Translations under genes and position numbers: made by a program
The notes under the pieces: generated by a model
Databases searched by the model: none
The model's input: the letters and a program-made list of their open reading frames with translations, nothing else
What the model was told of the DNA's origin: nothing
In this document: positions 43,888-52,594 of the stretch, piece by piece
Numbering within the stretch: the first letter of the stretch is position 1
How the letters are laid out: each line of letters starts with the position of its first letter
Origin: Paraburkholderia bannensis NBRC 103871
Lineage (GTDB): Bacteria > Pseudomonadota > Gammaproteobacteria > Burkholderiales > Burkholderiaceae
Reading direction: 5' to 3'
DNA: 64,000 nt
Assembly (NCBI RefSeq): GCF_000685015.1
Contig: NZ_BAYA01000003.1
Coordinates: 124,001 to 188,000 of the forward strand

Positions 43888-44319
43888 ATGCACAAGACGG
43901 CAAGCGCCAAATGGCACGGCGGCATCAAGGACGGCCAGGGCAGCATCTCGACCCAGACTGGCGTGCTGCGCGACGCACCGTATGGCTTCGCCTCGCGTTT
44001 CGAAGGCGGCCCCGGCACCAACCCGGAAGAACTGATCGGCGCAGCGCATGCGGGCTGCTTCACGATGGCGTTTTCGCTGTTCCTGACCGAAGCCGGCTTT
44101 AAAGCCGACAGCATCGAAACGAAATCGACGGTCACGCTCGAAAAAGTCGGCGAAGGTTTCTCGATTACGGCGTGCCAGCTCGACATGACCGCAAAGATTC
44201 CGGGCATCGACCAGGCGACCTTCGAGAAACTCGCGACCGGTGCGAAAGAAAATTGCCCGGTCTCCAAACTGTTCGCGAACAACGCGAAAATTTCTTTGAA
44301 TGCGACGCTCGCGAGCTAA
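43888..44319 (+). CDS. OsmC-family peroxiredoxin
   Basis: 143 residues: MHKTASAKWHGGIKDGQGSISTQTGVL. Redox-active cysteines Cys57 (HAGCFTMAF) and Cys123 (KENCPVSKL) are both present, so it should reduce organic hydroperoxides. Closer to the OsmC than the Ohr branch by the start sequence; no OhrR gene adjacent. GGAGAG lies upstream of the ATG. Confidence 0.92.
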   Translation: MHKTASAKWHGGIKDGQGSISTQTGVLRDAPYGFASRFEGGPGTNPEELIGAAHAGCFTMAFSLFLTEAGFKADSIETKSTVTLEKVGEGFSITACQLDMTAKIPGIDQATFEKLATGAKENCPVSKLFANNAKISLNATLAS

Positions 44320-44407
44320 ATTGGATCAAGCATCCGTGTAAGCGATCAGGCGGCGGACTGGGCGTGCTCGCGCGCGCCGGTCTCGCCGTCCTGGTGGAGA
44401 AACCGTC

Positions 44408-44746
44408 ATGGCCATTCCTCATGCCGCACCGGGCGAGGTCTTCGACGTCCGCCCACTTGGCGCCGCGCTCAAGAACGCGAAAACGATCACGCTGATTCGC
44501 GCCTCACACCTGGAAGTCCTTCGCATCGTGCTGCCAGCGGGCAAGCGCGTGCCCGAGCATCGCGCGCCGGGCGAAATCACGGTGCTCTGCGTTGAAGGCG
44601 TGATCCGCTTGTTTATCAATGGCGAGCCGCGCACCATGCACGCGGGCGACATGCTGCTGCTGAATACGGGCGAAGCGCACGCGCTCGAAGCGCTCGACGA
44701 CGCGTCGATTATCGTGACGATCCACCTCGCGCACGAGCGGCAATAG
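44408..44746 (+). CDS. Small cupin-domain protein
   Basis: 112 residues, one cupin domain: VLPAGKRVPEHRAPGEITVLCVEGVIRLFINGEPRTMHAGDMLLLNTGEAHALEALDDAS. Metal-ligand positions in cupin motif 1 are partly kept (EHRAPGE), and motif 2 has the His in EAHALE. Function unknown; 88 bp after the OsmC-type gene and probably co-transcribed. Confidence 0.8.
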   Translation: MAIPHAAPGEVFDVRPLGAALKNAKTITLIRASHLEVLRIVLPAGKRVPEHRAPGEITVLCVEGVIRLFINGEPRTMHAGDMLLLNTGEAHALEALDDASIIVTIHLAHERQ

Positions 44747-44767
44747 CGCTTCCGGTCAATCCGCCGT

Positions 44768-45271
44768 TCAGCGGCCAGGCTGCAACTGGCCCCAGCTCAC
44801 GAGAATCTTCTGGATGCTGCGCGCGTACGAATCGCGCTCGCCCGGCGATTCCGAGTGATACGCGCCAATTGCGCGCCACGTATTGCCATAGCGCACCATC
44901 TTCTGCTTCAAGAGCCATGCAGCCACGAAGATATTCACGCAGGGGTCGGTCAGTGCGCGATGCGGAATGCCCTGGCGCGCCAGCTCCGGGAAATGAATCG
45001 AATTGATCTGCGCCTGGCCGACGTCGATCGAACCGTTGGTATTGCGGTTCACGGCTGCGGCGTCGCCCTTCGATTCACGCCAGGCAACCGCGCGCAGCAC
45101 GAGCGGATTCACGCCCTGGTAGGCGCCTGCTTTTTCGAAGCAGTCGTTTTCAGCAGTCGCGGCCTGCGCCGTCGAGGCACCGAATGCCATCGCCGCCGCT
45201 GCAACCGTGGCCACCTTGGCCAGCGCGCCGATACGCGCGCGACGCGCCTTGCGTGAGTTGTTTTCAGACAT
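44768..45271 (-). CDS. Lytic transglycosylase (SLT, IagB/PilT-like)
   Basis: 167 residues. Signal-type N-terminus with a basic start and ALAKVATVAAAAMAFGASTAQA, then a short SLT domain: catalytic Glu in AVAWRESKGDAAAV, GSIDVGQAQINSIHF and IGAYHSES. Such small enzymes open the wall for pili or secretion machines. Third gene of a three-gene set (46030-44768); 17 bp after the previous gene. Confidence 0.88.
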   Translation of the reverse strand: MSENNSRKARRARIGALAKVATVAAAAMAFGASTAQAATAENDCFEKAGAYQGVNPLVLRAVAWRESKGDAAAVNRNTNGSIDVGQAQINSIHFPELARQGIPHRALTDPCVNIFVAAWLLKQKMVRYGNTWRAIGAYHSESPGERDSYARSIQKILVSWGQLQPGR

Positions 45272-45288
45272 CGCCCGGATCTCCTGAA

Positions 45289-45648
45289 TTAGCGCGCCAG
45301 TGCGACGTCGAGTTGATGCTCGATGTCCTTGAGGTAGGTGCGCGACGCATCGGACACCACGAGGCGCGCCGTCGGGCCGACGGGACGCAGGTCATGCGGG
45401 TGCAGCTTCTTCTTGCGCGACGACGTGCGCGGCGCGGGCGCATCATCGTCATCGCTGCCCGCGCTGGCCGAAGGCGGCAGCATGGCAAGCGTGGGAAGTG
45501 GCGGATAAACCTTGTCGGTGGACGGCGATGCGGAAAAGCCCGTCGAAGCTTGCAGGCTGGTTCCAGCCGCATCCGCCTGGCCTGCCCAGGCGCTCGTGGC
45601 GGTCATGCAAAGGAGCCACGCGGCGGCGGCGAAAGCGATCATGCGCAT
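45289..45648 (-). CDS. Small secreted protein of unknown family
   Basis: 119 residues. Signal peptide about 1-22 (MIAFAAAAWLLCMTATSAWA), a Ser/Pro-rich segment with an Asp run and Lys-rich patch (SRKKKLHPHDL), and a short C-terminus. 4 bp after the lipoprotein gene. Not recognised. Confidence 0.65.
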   Translation of the reverse strand: MRMIAFAAAAWLLCMTATSAWAGQADAAGTSLQASTGFSASPSTDKVYPPLPTLAMLPPSASAGSDDDDAPAPRTSSRKKKLHPHDLRPVGPTARLVVSDASRTYLKDIEHQLDVALAR

Positions 45649-45652
45649 GGCG

Positions 45653-46030
45653 TCAGCCTCCCGATTGCAGCGGCTCGATCGACACGCTGTACGTCTGGTT
45701 CGCGCCGGCCGTCAGGTTCTCCAGTACCGGCTTGTTGGCCTGGTGCACCGGCACGCCCTTCCAGATCGCTTCGTTGATATAGCGGAGATCCTGGCCGAGC
45801 GCGGTCACGCGGATCAGGGCCGGATGTTTTTGCGCGGCGGCCAGCGCCCCCGCCTTGGCGAGCACGGCGCTCAGTTGCGGGTCGCGCGCACCGAGTGCGT
45901 CAGCGGGAATATCGAAGCGCAGGATCGCATTCGACACGGCGGCTTTGCCAGCCTGCGCCGTATCGGCCGGACGCAATTGCGCGCAGCCAGTCATGGCCAG
46001 TACGGCGAGTAAAAAGACAACGCGCTTCAC
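45653..46030 (-). CDS. Small lipoprotein
   Basis: 125 residues. Lipobox MTGC (Cys16) after a short signal. The mature part LAKAGALAAAQKHPALIRVTALGQDLRYINEAIWKGVPV...NQTYSVSIEP has the helix-strand pattern of a reduced OmpA-like fold, a low-confidence reading. First gene of a set with a secreted protein and a lytic transglycosylase. Confidence 0.7.
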   Translation of the reverse strand: MKRVVFLLAVLAMTGCAQLRPADTAQAGKAAVSNAILRFDIPADALGARDPQLSAVLAKAGALAAAQKHPALIRVTALGQDLRYINEAIWKGVPVHQANKPVLENLTAGANQTYSVSIEPLQSGG

Positions 46031-46425
46031 GTCCCATTCTCCAGAGTTGCATGGCTACAAGCGCGTTTTCGGCCATTTTTACGTGGACTTGATAGCCCGG
46101 TGGCAAACGTTTGGCAAAAAGGGAAAACTCGCTCGCGATGGACGCGATGGCGGGAAGGTTGCCGCGCGAGGATGGCGCTCCGTGTAGAGAACTGCTTCGT
46201 CTATCGGGTAAATATGACTGTCGTGGCGGCGCGACGTGCGCTTGTGCCGCGCGGATTTTCCACGACCTGGCGCTTATTTGTCTAATGAAATTGGCCTCAT
46301 CCAACTTATTCGATTATTTCGAATATCTTCATCGCGAACCTCGTACGGCAGGCGCTGCATCGAAGTCCATCATGGGCTCCAACGTGTCGAACATTCCATC
46401 GACCGCTTCTTCTGGAGCCTCGTAA
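46031..46425. other. Divergent intergenic region lipoprotein / hydrolase
   Basis: 395 bp, AT-richer toward 46270-46330. Should carry promoters for both flanking units; I see no gene, terminator or repeat. Confidence 0.4.
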
Positions 46426-47406
46426 ATGAACCTGTCTTCCACTTTCAAACGCGCCGCGGTCGCTCTGGCTAGCGTCGCTACGCTCGCTGGCGTCGCACAA
46501 ACCACCCAGGCAGCTACGCCACCGGCAACGATCGCCGCCCACGATATCGAAGCGAACGGCCTGCGCCTGCACTATCTCCAGGCGGGTCAGCAAGCGGATC
46601 GCGAATCGAGCGACGCCACCGCCATCGTGCTGCTGCACGGCTACACCGAAACGAGCCATATGTGGCGCCCGCTCATGACACGCCTTGCCGCCAGCGGCCC
46701 GGTCATCGCGCCCGACCTGCCCGGCGCGGGCGATTCGGCGATCCCTGCGAATGGCTACGACAAGAAAGCGCTCGCCCAGGACATTCACGCGATGGTTCAT
46801 GCGCTCGGCTATCGCAAGGTCAAACTCGTCGGCCACGATATCGGCCTGATGGTGGCCTATGCGTACGCCGCGCAATATCCCGACGAAGTGCAAAGCATCG
46901 TGCTGATGGACGCGTTCCTGCCTGGCGTCGGCGACTGGCAACAGGTCTTCCTGTTGCGCGACAAATGGCATTTCAACTTCTACGGCGCCACGCCGCTCGC
47001 ACTCGTCCACGGACGCGAACGCGTGTACTTCGAGCACTTCTGGAACGACTTCGCCGCGACGCCAGATCATTCGCTATCCGAAGCAGACCGCGAATACTAC
47101 TCCGCCGCTTATGCACGTCCTGGCCGGATGAAGGCGGGCTTTGAGTATTTCCACGCGTTCGGCCAGGACGCGACGGATTTCGCGGCGTTTGCGCAAACGC
47201 CGCTGACCATGCCGATGCTCGTGGTCGCCGGTGAAAAGGCCTCAGGCACGTTCCTGGTCGATCAGGCGAAACTCGTGGATACGCACGTGCAGGCCGTGGT
47301 CGTGCCGGGAGCCGGACACTGGCTGATGGAGGAAGCGCCAGCACCGACGATGTCGGCCATCGCCAGCTTCCTTGAAGCACCGCAAGCGCTTTCGGCCACG
47401 CAATGA
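46426..47406 (+). CDS. Exported alpha/beta hydrolase (epoxide hydrolase/haloalkane dehalogenase-like)
   Basis: 326 residues. Sec signal about 1-29 (RAAVALASVATLAGVAQTTQA). Alpha/beta hydrolase fold with oxyanion HGYTET, nucleophile elbow GHDIG (Asp138 rather than Ser) and catalytic His298 (GAGHWLMEE). An Asp nucleophile indicates epoxide hydrolase or dehalogenase chemistry. Periplasmic location is inferred from the signal. Followed by a terminator. Confidence 0.85.
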   Translation: MNLSSTFKRAAVALASVATLAGVAQTTQAATPPATIAAHDIEANGLRLHYLQAGQQADRESSDATAIVLLHGYTETSHMWRPLMTRLAASGPVIAPDLPGAGDSAIPANGYDKKALAQDIHAMVHALGYRKVKLVGHDIGLMVAYAYAAQYPDEVQSIVLMDAFLPGVGDWQQVFLLRDKWHFNFYGATPLALVHGRERVYFEHFWNDFAATPDHSLSEADREYYSAAYARPGRMKAGFEYFHAFGQDATDFAAFAQTPLTMPMLVVAGEKASGTFLVDQAKLVDTHVQAVVVPGAGHWLMEEAPAPTMSAIASFLEAPQALSATQ

Positions 47407-47413
47407 CCGGATG

Positions 47414-47446
47414 CAACGTCCCGCGCCGCGCAGGCTCGGGACGTTG
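47414..47446. terminator. Terminator hydrolase / cytochrome peroxidase
   Basis: CAACGTCCCG (47414-47423), 13-nt loop, CGGGACGTTG (47437-47446), followed by TTCA. It lies between convergent genes. Confidence 0.55.
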
Positions 47447-47461
47447 TTCAAGGCAGCAGAC

Positions 47462-48889
47462 TCAGTTCGACGCGGGCGGGTCGTCGTTGAGCGTCTTCAG
47501 GAACGCCTCGATATCGCGGATTTCATCGGCGGTCATCGCGGGCTTGTCGCCGAACTTGCGGTCGAACGGCGCGTCGGTTACGTCCACGTTCTTCTGGAAC
47601 TGCGGCGGAATATCGTTGTACTTGTCGATCTTGCCGTCGGCGCCGTGCGGATAGAACTTGCCCGGATCGGTATTGCGCTCGTTGTAGAACGCCATCACGT
47701 CGTCGAGGTTGTGATAGATGCCGTTGTGGAAGAACACCGTGCGCGTGCTCGAATTGCGCAGCGTCGGCGTGAGGAACATGCCGCAATATTGCGTCTGATC
47801 CTTGAAGTCCGAACGGAACGGCCCGCACACGCCCAGATCGAAGAACTTCGGATCCTTGTTCTGCGCGAGTTTCGTGTTGCGCGGCACGCCCAGCGCCTCG
47901 TACTGGTAATCGGTGAACATCGGCGGCAGGCCGTCCTTGCCCGGCTTCGACAAGTGGCAGCCAGCGCAATTGGCCTTGTCCGGATCGTTGAAAAGGCGCA
48001 GGCCGTGCAGCTCGGCCTGGCTCAGGTGCGCACGGCCTTCCAGCCAGCGGTCGTACTTGCTGTTATACGGATGGAACGACGGATCTTCCACCTGGTAGCG
48101 CGAGATCGCGAACATCGCTTCGGCCACGGTCAGCTTGCGATCGTCGAAGATTCGGGATCCGAACAGTTCGGTGAATCGCTTCGCGTACGGCGCGTTCTTG
48201 AGCTTGTCGGCAACCGTATCGACGCTCGTGTTGGCCATTTCCACCGGATTGAGCAGCGGGCCATACGCCTGCTGCTGGAGCGTGTCGGCGCGGCCGTCCC
48301 AGAACAGGCCGCCCTGCGGCACCATTTCCACTGACGTGGAAGCGCCGCCCGCCGTCTTCTGCGACTTCACGACATTGGCCGCTGCGCTCGCCTGTTGCGC
48401 GACCGTCGGTGCGTCGTCGTTCTCGCCCGCATCGGGGCCAATGCTGAAATTAGGCTGGCGATACAGGTACATCAGCGAAGGCGGCGGACGATAGCCCTGC
48501 TGCGTCATCGCCAGGCCGCCCTTCTGCACGTCGAGGCCGTTAGGCGGGCCATATGCATGATCGGGGCTGTGGCACGAGGCGCACGACTGCCTGCCCGACG
48601 CCGAAAGCGTCGGGTCGAAAAAGAGTTGCTTGCCGAGCTGCGCCATCGCCGAAAGCGGCGCGACCGGCAGGCGCTGCAGCACGACCGGATGCGGATTCGC
48701 GCCGGTCAGGTTCTCGACGACCTCGCCCACTTTCTCGGGCACATCGGCGGGAAACGCGGCGGCGTAGGCACAGAAACCCAGCGCGGCGACCACGATGGCC
48801 GCGGCGGCGCGCAGCACGAGGCGCGCGGGCTTCGCATTCGCGCGCGGCGTGGGCGAAGACGGGGTGGGCGATGCGGAAAGCTCGGACAT
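47462..48889 (-). CDS. Di-haem cytochrome c peroxidase (MauG-like)
   Basis: 475 residues. One N-terminal membrane anchor (about 26-48), then two haem sites CASCH (about 99-103) and CAGCH (about 306-310), as in CcpA/MauG family peroxidases. Start MSELSASPTPSSP chosen; an upstream ATG at 48949 adds a non-homologous stretch. Directly downstream of a phosphoesterase gene in the same direction, separated by 217 bp. Substrate unknown: H2O2 reduction or modification of a partner protein are options. Confidence 0.9.
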   Translation of the reverse strand: MSELSASPTPSSPTPRANAKPARLVLRAAAAIVVAALGFCAYAAAFPADVPEKVGEVVENLTGANPHPVVLQRLPVAPLSAMAQLGKQLFFDPTLSASGRQSCASCHSPDHAYGPPNGLDVQKGGLAMTQQGYRPPPSLMYLYRQPNFSIGPDAGENDDAPTVAQQASAAANVVKSQKTAGGASTSVEMVPQGGLFWDGRADTLQQQAYGPLLNPVEMANTSVDTVADKLKNAPYAKRFTELFGSRIFDDRKLTVAEAMFAISRYQVEDPSFHPYNSKYDRWLEGRAHLSQAELHGLRLFNDPDKANCAGCHLSKPGKDGLPPMFTDYQYEALGVPRNTKLAQNKDPKFFDLGVCGPFRSDFKDQTQYCGMFLTPTLRNSSTRTVFFHNGIYHNLDDVMAFYNERNTDPGKFYPHGADGKIDKYNDIPPQFQKNVDVTDAPFDRKFGDKPAMTADEIRDIEAFLKTLNDDPPASN

Positions 48890-48982
48890 GAAGCGTTCTT
48901 CCTGGCGGGACAAAAATGCCGAAAGCCGTGGGCACCCGGTGTTAACCAATGGCGCACGACACGGCGTCGGACTCTACCTGTA

Positions 48983-49005
48983 CCGGTTCGTATTGCCCGA
49001 ACCGG
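48983..49005. repeat. Inverted repeat between phosphoesterase and peroxidase genes
   Basis: CCGGTTCG (48983-48990), 7-nt loop, CGAACCGG (48998-49005). Confidence 0.5.
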
Positions 49006-49106
49006 CCTGAATAAACGGCGAAAACCCGGCGCGAAGACCGGGTGCACGCACGCATCGGATCGACTGGATCGATGCGCGCGCAACCAGGTCTCGCGCCGGG
49101 CAGCGA

Positions 49107-50807
49107 TCAGTTCGCCGGTGCGGAGCTCACTTGCGTACCGAGCGCCGTGTCGAGGTACAGCGGCGTCGTGACAGGCGTGCCCGTCAGGTTCAGCATGCCG
49201 CGCAGGTCGCCGGCTGCTGCGTCGAACGAACCGCCGCCCAGACGTGCGCCGCCGAGCCAGTTGTCTTCGATGAAGCGAACCACCGAAGCCTGGTCGATGA
49301 ACGTGTGATCGACGTAGTTCGTCTTCGCATACGGCGAGATCACGACGAACGGGATACGCGTGCCCGGGCCGCAGCGGCCGTTGACCGGCGAGCCTGCAAT
49401 ACCCGTCGGCTGGGTGCCCGAACCGCACACGCCGTTGCCGCCAAGCTGGTCAGCTGCTGCCAGCGACGAGTGAACCGGCGCCATGTACTGGTGGTCGTAC
49501 CAGCCGTCCGAATCGTCATAGGTCACGACGACGAGCGTGTTCTTCCAGTCCGGCTGCTGCATCAGGAAGTTGACGACCTTCGTGACGAACGCCTGTTCGT
49601 CGAGCGGATCCGAGTAGCCAGCGTGCGCGTCCTGTGCAGCCGGAGCCTTCAGGAAGTTCACCGACGGATAGTTGCCGGCCTTCACAGCGGCAAAGAAGTC
49701 ATCCGTGTCGTACTGGTGGTTGGCCGGCTCAGCCGTCTTGCCGTCGGTTTCGAGGCTCGAACCGATCGCAGCCGTCGAGCTCGGACGCGTGTGCTGCGGG
49801 TTCGACGTCGACTTGAAGTACTGGAACCAGTTGTGGTGCGGGATGTAGTCGGCCGTTGCTGCGTTGACGGCCGTGGCCGTCGTGCTGCGCTTGCAACCCG
49901 TCGTGCCGTTGGCGTTCACGGTCTGGAGGTTGAAGCCGCCCATGAAGCCGCCCCAGCTGATCTTCTGGCCGTTCAGCAGGTCGCCGATGTTGAGCGCGTT
50001 GATCATGCCCGAGTCGGTCGTGCTAGAGCAGGTGTCGTAGCCCGGATCGACGTCGTTGATCATCGTGAGGCCGCCCACGCCGTCCTGGATGTAGTAGGAC
50101 GAGGTCGTGGCCGTAGCCGGCTGCTTCGACGAGTTGACGAGCTCAAGACCGTTGGTCTGGCCCGACACGACTTCGAGTGCGCCCGGCGTCGACGGGCCGT
50201 AGGTCGTCGTCCACGCATTGTCGCTCATCGCGTACTTCTGCGCGTAGTTCCACAGCGCCGTGACGGTGTTGCCGTCGTAGTAACCCATCACCTGGCCCTT
50301 CGTGCCGAAGGCGCCTGCGCCGCCGCTCGTGCCGTTACCCGTGTACTTCGGGAACAGGTCGAGTGCGCCGTTGTCGCCGGCTTGCTGCTCGGCGGTGTAG
50401 GCGTGGTTCTGGTCAGCCGTGGCGGCCTGCGAACGATCCAGGCGGAACGGGTTCGCTGCGTTCGTGCCGTTGGCCGTGTTCGTGAAGTTCGGGTTCGACG
50501 TGAGGAGCGTACCCGTCAGGCCGTTGACGCTCGGCGTGCCCGAAGCGGCCGTGAAAGCCGGCTCGCCCGACGGGTTCGTCGAGTTCGGGTAGGTCGCGAA
50601 GTAGTGGTCGAACGAGACGTTCTCGCCATAGATCACCACGAGATGCTTGATCGGCGTAGCGGTCGTAAGAGCGTCTTGCGCGGACACCGCCGCGGTAGCG
50701 GACGACCCATTGTTCGAGTTGCTGCTGCCGCACGCGAACAGTGCGGCGGCAAGGCCAGCGCACGGCACGGCGAGTAATGCTCGGCGATACATGTTGTTGG
50801 GCTCCAT
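49107..50807 (-). CDS. Secreted acid phosphatase/phospholipase C family phosphoesterase (AcpA-like)
   Basis: 566 residues. Lipoprotein-type signal with ALFAC (Cys about 26), then a PF04185-type phosphoesterase: HLVVIYGENVSFDHYFATYPN (metal ligands Glu and Asn/Asp), VVTYDDSDGWYDHQY and GPGTRIPFVVISPYAKTNYVDHT. The family hydrolyses phosphomonoesters (AcpA) or phosphatidylcholine (PlcC-type). No Pho box was recognised upstream. Confidence 0.9.
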   Translation of the reverse strand: MEPNNMYRRALLAVPCAGLAAALFACGSSNSNNGSSATAAVSAQDALTTATPIKHLVVIYGENVSFDHYFATYPNSTNPSGEPAFTAASGTPSVNGLTGTLLTSNPNFTNTANGTNAANPFRLDRSQAATADQNHAYTAEQQAGDNGALDLFPKYTGNGTSGGAGAFGTKGQVMGYYDGNTVTALWNYAQKYAMSDNAWTTTYGPSTPGALEVVSGQTNGLELVNSSKQPATATTSSYYIQDGVGGLTMINDVDPGYDTCSSTTDSGMINALNIGDLLNGQKISWGGFMGGFNLQTVNANGTTGCKRSTTATAVNAATADYIPHHNWFQYFKSTSNPQHTRPSSTAAIGSSLETDGKTAEPANHQYDTDDFFAAVKAGNYPSVNFLKAPAAQDAHAGYSDPLDEQAFVTKVVNFLMQQPDWKNTLVVVTYDDSDGWYDHQYMAPVHSSLAAADQLGGNGVCGSGTQPTGIAGSPVNGRCGPGTRIPFVVISPYAKTNYVDHTFIDQASVVRFIEDNWLGGARLGGGSFDAAAGDLRGMLNLTGTPVTTPLYLDTALGTQVSSAPAN

Positions 50808-51373
50808 CGATTCTTCGAGTTGGTTTTAGAGTCCTGGACGCGTCATACCAGACGTGTGGGGCTGCCTTTCGTATTGAGCGCGTTTCAGGTAATGCGCCAG
50901 ACATCAGGGCGAGCGAATTACAACATCCGAACATGACTACACGGCGACCATTCCATTTCCTTAAGCTTTCGCTTCATTTCAATTTAGAAAGCATCGGGAA
51001 GTTTTAACAACATGTGGGAAGGAGGCGTTTTGCACTCGTCCGCGCGCGAGCTATAACTGGAATTGCAGCGTGGACGTTCTCTGCGCGCCCGCTCCATCCC
51101 CTTCTTCTTGCGCCGCGCCGCGCTGCGCCGCCTCCCGATCCGGCGGAGGCGGGCCTTCTATGTAAGGCCTTTGGTAAGGCCTTTTTAAAAGCCTTTTGTA
51201 AGGCTTGAGCTAACACGTTCGGCAGCCTGGCGATCGCGCCGGCATTCCGGCCTTCCTCGAGAGCGCGCACGGCGCGGCAATGCATGCCGTGCGCGCGCCG
51301 GGCATTGCGTCTTGTCGCGTCACGTTCTGCGAGGCGCGTGATGCGGCCCCGGCGTTCAAGAAGGAGTGTGGAA
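50808..51373. other. Intergenic region with 12-bp tandem repeat
   Basis: 566 bp. AT-rich near 50890-51010, then GC-rich. Contains a 12-bp tandem repeat at 51162-51209. Open frames on both strands through the repeat look unsupported. No gene is called. Confidence 0.45.
51162..51209. repeat. 12-bp degenerate tandem repeat, four units
   Basis: GTAAGGCCTTTG, GTAAGGCCTTTT, TAAAAGCCTTTT, GTAAGGCTTGAG in exact 12-bp register. AAGGCCTT is self-complementary, so units can also pair with each other. Confidence 0.75.
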
Positions 51374-51631
51374 ATGAAGATCCGATTGGCGTTTCTCGCC
51401 GCCTTCGTGGCACTGGCGAGCGCAACCGCGCCGGGCACGGCCCAGGCGAAAGACGAGCCCGTTTCGCAGGAACGCGCGCACCAGATGATGACTAACGATG
51501 CAAACGCGTCCGCCCAGGCAGGCACCGATATGTCGTATGGCGGCATGACCGATACGCGCAGCGCATCGGGTCATCGCATCGGCAAGGCCTGCTGGCCTCG
51601 TTCGGACTGCGACATTTATTTCGGGCAGTAA
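51374..51631 (+). CDS. Small secreted protein
   Basis: 85 residues. Clear signal peptide about 1-25 (MKIRLAFLAAFVALASATAPGTAQA), mature part of 60 residues ending HRIGKACWPRSDCDIYFGQ with two cysteines that may form a disulphide. AAGGAGTG lies upstream of the ATG. Family not recognised. Confidence 0.75.
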   Translation: MKIRLAFLAAFVALASATAPGTAQAKDEPVSQERAHQMMTNDANASAQAGTDMSYGGMTDTRSASGHRIGKACWPRSDCDIYFGQ

Positions 51632-52052
51632 AGATCGGGATATGAAGGCGTTGTCGCAAACTCGCGAAACGCCTTCATTCAGGGTGTTCTAGCGCTGCGA
51701 AACCGGCAGCGCCAAGCTATGCGTCTTGCGTGTGCCGGGCGCGGGTCGATTGCGGGCCTTTTCCCGCGGAAAGCATGGGACATTCCCTGCGTGGCACGTC
51801 GATGCGGACTGGCCTCTAGCGCCGCGGCCTCGGGACGCGGCAGCCCGTTTTCTTCCAGCGTCAACAGGAAACTCGCGAGCCTCGATAGCGGCGCAGAACG
51901 ATGCGCACGCAACCAACGTGATCGCGCTGGCGCAGATCGGTCTATTGCCTGTTAACCTTGTGCAGGCATGCGTCCTTGCAGCCCCCGTCCTGCCTGGTTA
52001 CAGGGTGCCACACGAGCGATTTCTTTAAGCGCTGGACGAAGGGCGCAACGTA
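51632..52052. other. Intergenic stretch without a gene
   Basis: 421 bp between convergent genes. Short open frames on both strands carry no ribosome site or family signature. Nothing else seen. Confidence 0.45.
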
Positions 52053-52460
52053 CTACTGCACCGTGTTCTGCAACAGCCCCGCGATACGCTGCAGCGGCGC
52101 GAGCAATTCGGGCGCAATGGCGTAGAGCGGCCCGAGAGTCTGCGAGACGTCGCGATAGTCCACATGGGTGTGACCGGTATCGTCCTCCCACACCACGAGC
52201 CGCAGCGGCAATTCAAGCGCCGAATGCGGATTGGCCGCCATGATCGGCGTGCCTGCCTTGGGATTGCCGAACAGGATCAGCCGCGTGCGCCGCAGTTCCA
52301 TGCCCACGAGCGCGGCGGCCTCGCGCTGGTCTATGTCGGCGAACACGACGGCGCCTACACCATCGAGTGCGGTCCTGATACGGGCGATCGTCGCGTCGAA
52401 GTCGTGGGCGCTCTTGAGCGTCACGACGGATGAGGGGTGTTGCCCGTGCCCGGTCGTCAT
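52053..52460 (-). CDS. DUF302 family protein
   Basis: 135 residues. DUF302 domain: VVTLKSAHDFDATIARIRTALDGVGAVVFADIDQREAAALVGMELRRTRLILFGNPKAGTPIMAANPHSALELPLRLVVWEDDTGHTHVDY. Fold is known, function is not. Start MTTGHGQHPSS; upstream in-frame ATG codons are in non-coding-looking sequence. Downstream of the gentisate genes, same strand, 134 bp gap. Confidence 0.88.
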   Translation of the reverse strand: MTTGHGQHPSSVVTLKSAHDFDATIARIRTALDGVGAVVFADIDQREAAALVGMELRRTRLILFGNPKAGTPIMAANPHSALELPLRLVVWEDDTGHTHVDYRDVSQTLGPLYAIAPELLAPLQRIAGLLQNTVQ

Positions 52461-52594
52461 GGCTTGTGCTCCTTGGTGGACGTCACGCGTGACTGCGTGC
52501 TCTCGCACTGTAGTCCATAAAGCGGCCACTCTGAAGACGAAAACGGTGCACGGCTGGCAACAGGCGCGAATTTGTTCGCGCCGTGTTGATTTTT

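Noticed and set aside
35287..51223. Identical 15-mer GCTAACACGTTCGGC at 35287 and 51209, both near short tandem arrays
   Set aside because: About one or two identical 15-mers are expected by chance in 64 kb, and flanks do not match.
51004..51546. Possible minus-strand gene with KAFKKALPKAL repeat
   Set aside because: No ribosome site or conserved domain, it opposes the better supported small secreted protein, and the repeat is present because of the 12-bp DNA array.
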